From positions 5,565,501 through 5,629,500 of the forward strand of contig NZ_CP108644.1 of NCBI RefSeq assembly GCF_041435495.1: a stretch of DNA of 64,000 bases. Reading direction: 5' to 3'. Under the pieces are notes generated by a model that saw only the letters and a program-made list of their open reading frames with translations, searched no databases and was not told where the DNA came from. Positions within the stretch are counted from its first letter, which is position 1; every line of letters begins with the position of its first letter. Below, one piece after another: positions 26,250 through 35,196 of this stretch. Position numbers and translations under genes: made by a program. The DNA comes from Streptomyces sp. NBC_01116 (lineage in GTDB: Bacteria; Actinomycetota; Actinomycetes; Streptomycetales; Streptomycetaceae).

Positions 26250-27254
26250 GTGAAGGACGATCATCCCCCCTCACCGGTATGTGATTGCCGTGAATCACCC
26301 TCGGACCGGTCGATACCGGAACAACCCTGCGAGGCGGCGCTCGCGGCCTATCGCCGTGCGCTGTCGGAGGGCGGCCTCCGGACCGGCGCCGCGCCCCCCT
26401 GCCTGCTGTCCCTGCACCTGATGGTGGCCGACCAGGAGTCGCCCGGCTACCTCATCCCCGTACCGCCGGAGACCGCCTCCTTCGCAGCGCTCGCCCCGAT
26501 CGAGGAGGCGATCGTCGAGCAGCGCCGCACCCTGCGCTCCGCCCGCGCGACCCTCGCCGCCTTCGAGGGCCTCTACACCGAGATGAACCGGCAGGAACGC
26601 CCCGCCCTCACCCGGCTCTCCGGCGCGGCCGTCATCGGCAAGGCCCTGGACGCCGGGGTCAGCGGCTGCCGCGCCGAGGTCCGCACCGCCCATCCCGGCG
26701 GCGGACGCCCCGCCCACGTCCTGGAGCAGTCGCTCCCGCGCGACCTGGGCAACCTGCGCCGCGGCATCCGGCAGCGCACCCTCTACCAGCACACCGTCCG
26801 CTCGGACCGCACCACGCTCGCCTACATCGAGCAGGTGACCGCCGAAGGCGCCGAGATCAGGACCCTGGCCGAGGTCGTGGACCGGTTCATCGTCTTCGAC
26901 CGGGACCTCGCCCTCATCCCGTTCTCCGACGAGCCGCACGCCGCGCTGCGCGTCCAGCACCCGTCACTGGTCCGCTTCCTGGTCCGCCACTTCGACGAGG
27001 CGTGGTCCCGCGCGGTCCCGGTCCGGCCCGAACGCGCGCCGCTGCGCACCCCCGTCGTCACCTCCGACCTCCAGCGCGCCATCCTCCAGGCCGTCGTCAA
27101 CGGCGAGACGGACGCCGCCATCGCCCGCCGGATCGGCATGAGCCGCCGCAGCGTCGCCGAGCACATGCGCAAGGTCTCCGAGCAGCTGGGCAGCAACAGC
27201 CGGGCGCAGCTGGGGTATCTGGTCGCGACCTCGGGCCTGCTGGACGGCCGATGA
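26250..27254 (+). CDS. LuxR-type transcriptional regulator of cluster A
   Basis: About 334 aa from GTG (VKDDHPPSPV); AAAGG lies upstream at a long spacing, so the start is uncertain. The C-terminal 65 residues form a LuxR-type helix-turn-helix: LQRAILQAVVNGETDAAIAR, RRIGMSRRSVAEHMRKVSEQ. The N-terminal part lacks a receiver domain and resembles the TrmB/PLD-like sensor region of many Streptomyces cluster-associated LuxR proteins, with a helical stretch VEQRRTLRSARATLAAFEGL. It is transcribed away from the MFS-PKS-NRPS operon, with about 70 bp between the proposed starts. It is likely the pathway-specific regulator. It ends at a strong hairpin. Confidence 0.85.
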   Translation: MKDDHPPSPVCDCRESPSDRSIPEQPCEAALAAYRRALSEGGLRTGAAPPCLLSLHLMVADQESPGYLIPVPPETASFAALAPIEEAIVEQRRTLRSARATLAAFEGLYTEMNRQERPALTRLSGAAVIGKALDAGVSGCRAEVRTAHPGGGRPAHVLEQSLPRDLGNLRRGIRQRTLYQHTVRSDRTTLAYIEQVTAEGAEIRTLAEVVDRFIVFDRDLALIPFSDEPHAALRVQHPSLVRFLVRHFDEAWSRAVPVRPERAPLRTPVVTSDLQRAILQAVVNGETDAAIARRIGMSRRSVAEHMRKVSEQLGSNSRAQLGYLVATSGLLDGR

Positions 27255-27258
27255 CGCA

Positions 27259-27292
27259 CGGGAGGGCCCGTCCGCGCGGACGGGCCCTCCCG
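27259..27292. terminator. Perfect 17-bp palindromic terminator
   Basis: Arms 27259-27275 and 27276-27292 are exact reverse complements. The palindrome starts four bases after the regulator stop and faces the convergent class I fumarase gene, closing the right side of cluster A. Confidence 0.85.
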
Positions 27293-27313
27293 GTCACTTC
27301 CGCGGGGCGGGGG

Positions 27314-28984
<1,671 letters not shown>

Positions 28985-29072
28985 GACGGCCATTCCTCAC
29001 TCGGCGACGGCGGCTGACCTCCCTCGGGCAGCGCATCCACCAGGGTAGAGCGCCCCCTCCTGAGGGTTCCTG

Positions 29073-29091
29073 TGAGGTAAGGCTCACCTAG
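29073..29091. promoter_or_regulatory. Putative iron box (DmdR/IdeR-type operator)
   Basis: The sequence tgaggtaaggctcacctag matches the actinobacterial iron-box form TTAGGTTAGGCTCACCTAA at 16 of 19 positions and is a near-dyad. It is in the divergent region between the class I fumarase (start 28984) and the DUF1707 gene (start 29378), about 90 bp from the former. The consensus is from memory of DmdR1/IdeR sites. Control of the fumarase is inference from distance and from its iron requirement. Confidence 0.6.
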
Positions 29092-29136
29092 GGCCGTTCG
29101 TCTGGATCATGTCGGGCTCGCGGGCCCCGGTGCGCG

Positions 29137-29180
29137 CTCCCCCAAGCTCTCGGCTTCGCTCGAGCAGGGAGGGACCCCCT
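29137..29180. repeat. Streptomyces-type intergenic repeat element
   Basis: The stretch around ccaagctctcggcttcgctc and cgagcaggga is a short element that I recall as recurrent in Streptomyces intergenic regions, with C-rich and G-rich ends. It lies in the fumarase/DUF1707 intergenic region. No function is assigned; recognition is by memory only. Confidence 0.45.
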
Positions 29181-29345
29181 CCGGCGTTGTCGTCGGTCGC
29201 CCATGCTCCGCGGTGACTCTCTCCTCCGCCTTGCAGCCGCACGCACCGGACCCCGCTCCCTGATCCGACCTGATCCAGACGAAAGACCCTGGACGCCGCC
29301 GCAGGGCGGTGCGCGGGGCCGGGGCGCGCCGGTTTGAGGGGTAGT

Positions 29346-29359
29346 CGCGATCTATCGCG
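29346..29359. promoter_or_regulatory. Dyad upstream of the DUF1707 gene
   Basis: CGCGAT-CT-ATCGCG is a perfect inverted repeat with a two-base spacer, ending 18 bp before the GTG start. A possible -10 element TACGCT lies between it and the start codon, so the dyad would overlap the promoter. The regulator is unknown. Confidence 0.4.
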
Positions 29360-29377
29360 TTTGGGTACGCTGGGCCG

Positions 29378-30070
29378 GTGGACCTAGAGAAGCAGCCTCA
29401 GCAGCCCCTCGCACCGGCCGTCCCGCCGCCCGCCGAAGTCCTGGACGGCGATGACATCCGCGCCTCCGACGCCGACCGTGACCGGATCGCCGACATCCTG
29501 CGGGAGGCGATGGCCGAGGGCCGTCTGACGGCGGACGAGCACGCGGAGCGGATCGACCTGGTCTACCGGGCCAAGACCGTCGGCGAACTCCAGCCGATGG
29601 TCCGCGACCTGCCCGCGTCCTCGGGGCCCACGGTCCGCCCGGACTCCCAGCCGTACGTCTACGGCCCCGAGAGCCCCGAGGGTCCCGCGGAGAACCTCGT
29701 CGCGGTCTTCAGCAGCGCCACCCGCAAGGGCCGTTGGCGGGCCGGCGGCCGGACGAACGCCTTCGCGCTGTTCGGCAGCGTGGAGATCGACCTGACCGAA
29801 GCGCTTTTCGGCCAACGCTTCACCGTTATCAATGCGACGTCCATCTTCGGCAGCGTCGACATCCGGGTGCCGGAGAACATTTCCCTGCGCGGCAACGGCA
29901 CGGGCGTCTTCGGCGGCTTCGAAGTGCGGACGCTCGAATCGGCGGACCCGGAAGCACCGGTCGTCGTGGTCAACGGCTATTCCGTGTTCGGGTCCGTGGA
30001 AGCCAGGCCGAAGCGGGGGAAGTTCGTCGCGGACCTCCAGCGGCGGGTGCGCAAGCATCTCGGCCACTGA
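29378..30070 (+). CDS. DUF1707 and LiaF-like domain protein
   Basis: 230 aa from a GTG start. Residues about 25-80 are a DUF1707 domain (RASDADRDRIADILREAMAE, GRLTADEHAERID). The second half (about 110-215) has beta-rich repeats typical of LiaF/DUF2154-like cell-wall-active antibiotic response domains: FALFGSVEIDLTEALFG, SIFGSVDIRVPENISL and YSVFGSVEARP. No membrane segment is evident. LiaF-type proteins modulate envelope-stress signalling in Firmicutes; a similar role here is only an analogy. The next gene, encoding a WhiB-like protein, is downstream in the same direction. Confidence 0.85.
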   Translation: MDLEKQPQQPLAPAVPPPAEVLDGDDIRASDADRDRIADILREAMAEGRLTADEHAERIDLVYRAKTVGELQPMVRDLPASSGPTVRPDSQPYVYGPESPEGPAENLVAVFSSATRKGRWRAGGRTNAFALFGSVEIDLTEALFGQRFTVINATSIFGSVDIRVPENISLRGNGTGVFGGFEVRTLESADPEAPVVVVNGYSVFGSVEARPKRGKFVADLQRRVRKHLGH

Positions 30071-30246
30071 ATACGGCGGGGCGCACGGCCTCCGGTAATC
30101 AGCGCCGAATCGGCCAGAATGCCGTGGGGGCGCATTGCGGTGCGCCGCGCGCTGGGGCCACGCAGTGCATAGGCGTACGCACAGCGGGTAGGGAATGCTG
30201 CATCGACTCTCGCTCGCGAAGCCGTAGCCGTCGTCAGGAGTAGACC

Positions 30247-30621
30247 GTGCTGCAACCGCCGCATCAGCCTCTGCAGGTCGCCGCCGTTCCGGCCCAGCGG
30301 ACCCCCGCCCGGGAGGACGACGCGGGCCCCTGGCATTCCGATGCGGCCTGCCGCCGCGACGAGGCGGGCCTGTTCTTCGCCCCGTCGAAGGAACCGACCG
30401 CTGCCCGGCTGGCCCGCGAGGAGGCCGCCAAGCGGGTCTGCGCCCGGTGTCCGGTGATGGTGGACTGTCGCGAGCACGCGCTGATGCAGCCCGAGCCGTA
30501 CGGGGTGTGGGGCGGCCTCACCGCCGCGGAGCGCCGGGTGGCGCTGGCCCGGCGACGGCGGAGGGACATCGAGCTCACGGCCGCTGCGACGAAGGCCGAG
30601 CACATAGCCGCGGCGGGCTGA
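30247..30621 (+). CDS. WhiB-family iron-sulphur transcriptional regulator
   Basis: 124 aa from a GTG start with AGGAG upstream. The four cluster Cys are present: Cys35 in HSDAACR and C65-x2-C68-x5-C74 in RVCARCPVMVDCREHAL. GVWGG (86-90) is the family turn, followed by a basic C-terminus (ARRRRRDIEL). WhiB-like proteins bind a [4Fe-4S] cluster and usually act with the principal sigma factor on development, redox or antibiotic resistance. The position between DUF1707 and glpX matches my recollection of a conserved Streptomyces wbl locus (possibly wblI), but the paralogue is not certain. Confidence 0.93.
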   Translation: MLQPPHQPLQVAAVPAQRTPAREDDAGPWHSDAACRRDEAGLFFAPSKEPTAARLAREEAAKRVCARCPVMVDCREHALMQPEPYGVWGGLTAAERRVALARRRRRDIELTAAATKAEHIAAAG

Positions 30622-30640
30622 ACGCGCCCGCGTGCAGGGG

Positions 30641-30683
30641 ATCCGCGTACGAGATCCGCGCGTACGAGATCCGCGTGTACGGG
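30641..30683. repeat. Three short tandem repeats before a terminator
   Basis: Units atccgcgtacgag, atccgcgcgtacgag and atccgcgtgtacggg lie head to tail after the WhiB-like gene and run into the hairpin stem. No coding or regulatory role is apparent. Confidence 0.6.
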
Positions 30684-30727
30684 AGAGGGGTGCGGGGAGC
30701 GATGGTCCGCTCCCCGCACCCCTCTCC
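30682..30727. terminator. 20-bp stem terminator between wbl and glpX
   Basis: Arms 30682-30701 and 30708-30727 pair perfectly, with the six-base loop atggtc. The hairpin lies between the convergent WhiB-like and glpX genes and can serve both. Confidence 0.85.
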
Positions 30728-30741
30728 GGTCCCGCAGTCGG

Positions 30742-31773
30742 CTACTTCGCCCGGTCGAAGTCGATGGCGCTGTAGGCGCGCAGCTTCGACAGGCGGTGGG
30801 TCGAGGAGATCGACCGGATCGTGCCGGACTTGGACCGCATCACGATCGACTCGGTGGTCGCCGTCTCCGCGCGGTACCGCACACCGCGCATCAGCTCACC
30901 GTCGGTGATCCCCGTCGCCACGAAGAACACGTTGTCGCCGCTGACCAGGTCGTCGGTCGACAGCACCCGGTCCAGGTCGTGACCCGCGTCCAGGGCCCGC
31001 TGCCGCTCCGCCTCGTCCTTGGGCCAGAGCTTGCCCTGGATGACGCCGCCGAGGCACTTTATGGCGCACGCCGAGATGATGCCCTCGGGCGTCCCGCCGA
31101 TGCCCATGAGCAGGTCGACGCCGGTGCCCTCGCGGGCCGCCATGATCGAGCCCGCGACGTCGCCGTCGGAGATGAACTTGATCCGCGCGCCCGTCTCCCG
31201 GATCTCCTTGACGATGCCCTCGTGCCGGGGCCGGTCCAGGATGACGACGGTGACGTCCTCGGGCATGGAGTTCTTCGCCCGCGCCACACGCCGGATGTTG
31301 ACCGACACGGGCGCGTTGATGTCGACGAAGTCCGCCGCCTCGGGCCCCGTCACCAACTTGTCCATGTAGAAGACCGCGGACGGGTCGAACATCGCGCCCC
31401 GGTCGGCCGCCGCCAGCACGGCGATGGCGTTCGGCATGCCCTTGGCGTTGAGCGTGGTGCCGTCGATCGGGTCGACCGCGATGTCGACCTCGGCGCCGGT
31501 GCCGTCGCCGACCCGTTCGCCGTTGAACAGCATGGGCGCTTCGTCCTTCTCGCCCTCGCCGATGACGACGACGCCGTTCATCGAGACGGTCGAGACGAGG
31601 GTCCGCATGGCCTTCACGGCGGCGCCGTCGGCGCCGATCTTGTCGCCGCGGCCCACCCAGCGCCCGGCGGCCATGGCGGCGGCCTCGGTGACCCGGACCA
31701 ACTCCAGGGCCAGGTTGCGGTCGGGGGCCTCCGGGGAGACCTCCAGTTGGGACGGCAGATGATGCTCGGACAT
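30742..31773 (-). CDS. glpX: Fructose-1,6-bisphosphatase, class II
   Basis: 343-aa GlpX-type phosphatase that removes the 1-phosphate of fructose-1,6-bisphosphate in gluconeogenesis. Family blocks include VVVIGEGEKDEAPML, the metal-binding DPIDGTTLNAKGMPN, SDGDVAGSIMAA and MGIGGTPEGI. Length is typical. It is monocistronic, convergent with the WhiB-like gene and divergent from the DUF4245 gene. Confidence 0.96.
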   Translation of the reverse strand: MSEHHLPSQLEVSPEAPDRNLALELVRVTEAAAMAAGRWVGRGDKIGADGAAVKAMRTLVSTVSMNGVVVIGEGEKDEAPMLFNGERVGDGTGAEVDIAVDPIDGTTLNAKGMPNAIAVLAAADRGAMFDPSAVFYMDKLVTGPEAADFVDINAPVSVNIRRVARAKNSMPEDVTVVILDRPRHEGIVKEIRETGARIKFISDGDVAGSIMAAREGTGVDLLMGIGGTPEGIISACAIKCLGGVIQGKLWPKDEAERQRALDAGHDLDRVLSTDDLVSGDNVFFVATGITDGELMRGVRYRAETATTESIVMRSKSGTIRSISSTHRLSKLRAYSAIDFDRAK

Positions 31774-31931
31774 CGGAGCGCACCTTTCTGTACGGCGACG
31801 ACCGGATATGAGGGTGCTGTGACTCTATCGGTAGGTCGATAAAATGAGCAGGCCGGGTCACGCATGAGCGCCTCCGGCGTCGCGGTCGACAGCGGCACCC
31901 TGCGGCCGGGCGTGTCAGGCCGCGTGCCACC

Positions 31932-32480
31932 ATGGATCCCGTGGCAAGCAAGCGAGGCAAGCAGACAGTCCGGGACATGATCCTGTCGACCTTGGTGATC
32001 GCCGCCTGCGCGGGCGTCATCTACCTGTTCATCCCGAAGGACGAGCACGCCGATCCGATCAAGGCCGTCGACTTCACCGTCGAGCTGGCGACGGTGCGGA
32101 CCGCCGCCCCTTACCCCGTGGCCGCGCCCGAGGGCCTGCCGAAGGAGTGGAAGGCGACCTCCGTCAGGTACGACGACGCCGCGGGCAAGGCCTGGCACCT
32201 GGGCTTCCTCGACGCGGACCGCAGGTACGTCGCGGTCGAGCAGTCCACCGCCGCCGCGGGTACGTACGTCCCCGAGGTCAGCCGGAAGGCCAAGGACACC
32301 GGGCGCACCGAGACGGTGGCCGGCCAGGAGTGGCAGTACTGGGAGGGCGCGAAGTACGACGCCCTCGTCCTGCCCGGGAAGGGCCACACCACGGTGGTGA
32401 CCGGCTCGGCGCCGAAGGAGAGCCTGGTCGAGATGGCCGCCGCGCTGAAGACGACACCGCCCGCCGCGCCGGCTTCCTGA
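31932..32480 (+). CDS. DUF4245 membrane-anchored protein
   Basis: 182-aa protein. A short basic N-terminus (KRGKQTVRD) is followed by one hydrophobic segment (MILSTLVIAACAGVIYLFI) and an extracytoplasmic domain with the family pattern PYPVAAPEGLPKEWKATSVR and a conserved Trp-rich strand QEWQYWEG. A GTG four codons in (VASKRGKQ) is an alternative start. The function of DUF4245 is unknown. It ends near the strong hairpin shared with the convergent nitroreductase gene. Confidence 0.85.
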   Translation: MDPVASKRGKQTVRDMILSTLVIAACAGVIYLFIPKDEHADPIKAVDFTVELATVRTAAPYPVAAPEGLPKEWKATSVRYDDAAGKAWHLGFLDADRRYVAVEQSTAAAGTYVPEVSRKAKDTGRTETVAGQEWQYWEGAKYDALVLPGKGHTTVVTGSAPKESLVEMAAALKTTPPAAPAS

Positions 32481-32553
32481 CGCACGGCCGCGCCGGCTTC
32501 CTGGAGTACGGCCCGCGCCTGCTTCCTGAGGCGCGGCCCGCTCCGGACCACGG

Positions 32554-32600
32554 ACGCGAAGGGGCCCCGGAACACCTGGTGTTCCGGGGCCCCTTCGCGT
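32554..32600. terminator. 23-bp palindromic bidirectional terminator
   Basis: Arms 32554-32576 and 32578-32600 are exact reverse complements around a single central base; the physical loop must open a few of the inner pairs. It lies between the convergent DUF4245 and nitroreductase genes. Confidence 0.85.
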
Positions 32601-32610
32601 GTGACGGGAC

Positions 32611-33201
32611 TCAGACGGTCGTGACGACCTCGTCGAAGGAGAGGCGCGGGCTGCGCGGGAACCAGGCGTCCTCGCCCGGCTTGCCGATGTTGACGACCAT
32701 CAGCGGGGCGTGGTCGTCGTCCAGGAACTCCTTCTGGATGCCCGCGGCGTCGTAGCCGGTCATCGGGCCGGCGGCCAGGCCGGCGGCGCGGACGCCGATG
32801 ATGAAGTAGGCGGCCTGGAGCGCGGCGTTGAGGACGGCGGCCGACTCGCGGACCGGGCGCTCCGAGAAGAACATGTCCTTGGCCTGCGGGAAGTGCGGGA
32901 GCAGCGCCGGGAGCTCCTCGTGGAACTCGTTGTCGGCGGCGAGGATCGCGACCAGCGGGGCCGTGGAGGTCTTCGGCCGGTTGCCCTCGGCCATGTGCTG
33001 CACCAGGCGCTCGCGACCCTCGGCGGAGCGGACCAGGACGACGCGCAGCGGCGACTGGTTGAAGGCGGTCGGCCCGAACTTGACCAGGTCGTAGATCGCC
33101 TGGACCTGCTCGTCGGTCACCGGCTCGTCGGTGAAGGTGTTGGCGGTACGGGCCTCACGGAAGAGGAGGTCCTGGGCGGCGGGGTCGAGAACGAGGGACA
33201 T
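32611..33201 (-). CDS. Nitroreductase-family protein (malonic semialdehyde reductase-like)
   Basis: 196-aa FMN-dependent oxidoreductase of the RutE/HadB subgroup. Features: FREARTANTFTDEPVTDEQ, FGPTAFNQSPLRVVLVRS, and GPMTGYDAAGIQKEFL near the C-terminus. GGAAGG ten bases before the ATG (MSLVLDP) fixes the start; a TTG three codons earlier is unlikely. RutE reduces malonic semialdehyde to 3-hydroxypropionate in pyrimidine degradation, but no other rut gene is present, so substrate remains open. Confidence 0.88.
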   Translation of the reverse strand: MSLVLDPAAQDLLFREARTANTFTDEPVTDEQVQAIYDLVKFGPTAFNQSPLRVVLVRSAEGRERLVQHMAEGNRPKTSTAPLVAILAADNEFHEELPALLPHFPQAKDMFFSERPVRESAAVLNAALQAAYFIIGVRAAGLAAGPMTGYDAAGIQKEFLDDDHAPLMVVNIGKPGEDAWFPRSPRLSFDEVVTTV

Positions 33202-33440
33202 CTGGTGCAAACCTTCCGGACGTGCGCGGTGGGGAGAAGACCCGAACGTACGCCAGAAATAGGTTAACTTTCAACTAAAGCTGGCCGGGAGTGATCCACT
33301 GCACAGTACATCGGTCTTGTGCGACCGTCCCGGGTCTGACGCCGACCGGCCACCCCGGGACGTCCCCGCGCGTGGGACGTCCCCGCGCCGCCCACCACCG
33401 CGTCACCGCTGCGCCGTCGTTGCACGCCCTGGGCGGTCGC

Positions 33441-33683
33441 TCAGCCCTGCTCGTCCTCCTGGGGCCGGGCCAGGGCCGCGTCCAGCCGGGCACGGGCGCC
33501 CTCCAGCCAGTGCCGGCAGACCTTCGCCAGCTCCTCGCCCCGCTCCCACAGGGCCAGCGACTCCTCCAGCGTCGTGCCGCCCGCCTCCAGCCGGCGTACG
33601 ACCTCGATCAGCTCGTCCCGCGCCTGCTCGTAGCCGAGCGTGCCCGTGGCGGCAGCCGCCGTCGTCCCGTCGTCGTCCGTCAT
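33441..33683 (-). CDS. xseB: Exodeoxyribonuclease VII small subunit
   Basis: 80-aa protein with the XseB pattern GYEQARDELIEVVRRLEAGG, LEESLALWERGEELAKVCRH, predicted all-helical. Chosen ATG is MTDDDG; a GTG three codons upstream is in frame. It lies downstream of xseA, both leftward, with 96 bp between them. XseB binds the large subunit to form the single-strand-specific exonuclease VII. Confidence 0.95.
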   Translation of the reverse strand: MTDDDGTTAAAATGTLGYEQARDELIEVVRRLEAGGTTLEESLALWERGEELAKVCRHWLEGARARLDAALARPQEDEQG

Positions 33684-33779
33684 GTGATCCACCCTAAGCG
33701 TGAGCTGTTACGAGCCTGTGGGCGCTGTCGCCCCTGCGACACGGCCGCCCGGCCGCACCGTTTCCCGCTTCCTCCGGCC

Positions 33780-34991
33780 TCACCCGTCCACCCGCACGGT
33801 GAACTCGCCCTCCGACACCCGCGCCCGCAGCGGCTCGCCGGGCGCCCCGGCCTCCTCGGGGGAGCGGACCACATGCCCGTCGGGCCGCTGGAGCACGGCG
33901 TATCCCCGCTCCAGGGTCGCGGCCGGCGACAGCGAGACGACCCGGGCGAGCGTGTGCGACAGCTCCGAATCGGCCCGGTCCAGCAGATGGCCCAGCACCC
34001 GGCGGCTGCGCCCGAGGAGCGCGTCCACCTCCGCCTCGCGCTCGTCCACCAGCCGGTGGGGCCGCTCCATCGCGGGGCGGCCGAGCGCGTGCGCGAGCCC
34101 GCGCTCCTCGCGGTCCAGCAGCCCCCGTACGGTCCGCAGCGCCCGGTCCCGCAGCTGCTGCACCCGCTCCAGCTCCTCGCCCACGTCGGGGACGACCTTC
34201 TTGGCCGCGTCCGTGGGCGTGGAGGCACGCAGATCGGCGACCAGGTCCAGCAGCGGCGAGTCGGGCTCGTGGCCGATCGCGGAGACCACCGGCGTACGGC
34301 AGGCGGCCACGGTCCGGATCAGCTGCTCGTCGGAGAACGGCAGCAGATCCTCGACGCTGCCGCCGCCCCGGGCCACCACGATCACATCGACCTCGTCCAG
34401 CGCGTCCAGCTCCTCGACCGCCTGCACCACCTGGGCGACCGCGTTCACCCCCTGCACGGCGGTGTTGCGGACCTCGAAGCGCACGGCGGGCCAGCGACGG
34501 CGGGCGTTCTCCAGCACATCGCGCTCGGCGGCGGAAGCACGCCCGCAGACCAGCCCGACGAGCTGCGGGAGGAACGGCAGCGGCTTCTTGCGGTCCAGGG
34601 CGAAGAGCCCCTCGGCGGCGAGCGACTTCTTCAGCTGCTCCAGCCGCACGAGCAGCTCGCCGATACCGACCGGCCGTATGTCCGTCGCCCGCAGCGACAA
34701 CTGCCCCCGGGGCGCGTACCACTCGGGCTTGGCCAGCACGACGACGCGCGCGCCCTCCGTCACCACATCGGCGATCCGGTCGAAGACCTGCCGGAAACAG
34801 GTCACGCTCACCGAGATGTCATGGGACGGATCGCGCAGCGTCAGGAAGACGACCCCGGCGCCCGGCCGTCGCGACAGCTGGGTGATCTGCCCCTCCACCC
34901 AGATGGCGCCGAGCCGGTCGATCCACCCGCCGATGAGCCGGGACACCTCACCGACGGGCAGCGGCGCTTCCGCGGACGTGTTGAGAGCCAT
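33780..34991 (-). CDS. xseA: Exodeoxyribonuclease VII large subunit
   Basis: 403-aa XseA from the ATG of MALNTSAEAP. An N-terminal OB fold (EVSRLIGGWIDRLGAIWVEG, VFLTLRDPSHDISVSVTCF) is followed by the catalytic region with VARGGGSVEDLLPFSDE and SAIGHEPDSPLLDLVADLRA, then coiled helices (VQQLRDRALRTVRGLLDREE) and a C-terminal ERGYAVLQRPDG segment. Together with XseB it degrades single-stranded DNA to oligonucleotides in repair. Confidence 0.96.
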   Translation of the reverse strand: MALNTSAEAPLPVGEVSRLIGGWIDRLGAIWVEGQITQLSRRPGAGVVFLTLRDPSHDISVSVTCFRQVFDRIADVVTEGARVVVLAKPEWYAPRGQLSLRATDIRPVGIGELLVRLEQLKKSLAAEGLFALDRKKPLPFLPQLVGLVCGRASAAERDVLENARRRWPAVRFEVRNTAVQGVNAVAQVVQAVEELDALDEVDVIVVARGGGSVEDLLPFSDEQLIRTVAACRTPVVSAIGHEPDSPLLDLVADLRASTPTDAAKKVVPDVGEELERVQQLRDRALRTVRGLLDREERGLAHALGRPAMERPHRLVDEREAEVDALLGRSRRVLGHLLDRADSELSHTLARVVSLSPAATLERGYAVLQRPDGHVVRSPEEAGAPGEPLRARVSEGEFTVRVDG

Positions 34992-35196
34992 ACGGGCGAG
35001 CGTATCGGCAGCCACCGACAGGACCCCAGCCCCGCGCGGAGGACTGAGGCCACGCACCGCACGAAGCCCCGAAGCGGTAGGGAGGTACAGCGGTACGGGG
35101 CCCGAAGCGGTACGGGCGCGAAGCCGAACGGAACACGCTCCCGTAGGAGGAGAAGTTCTTGGGAGAGGCCCGTGGGAAAGGTCCGTCGGAGACGTC

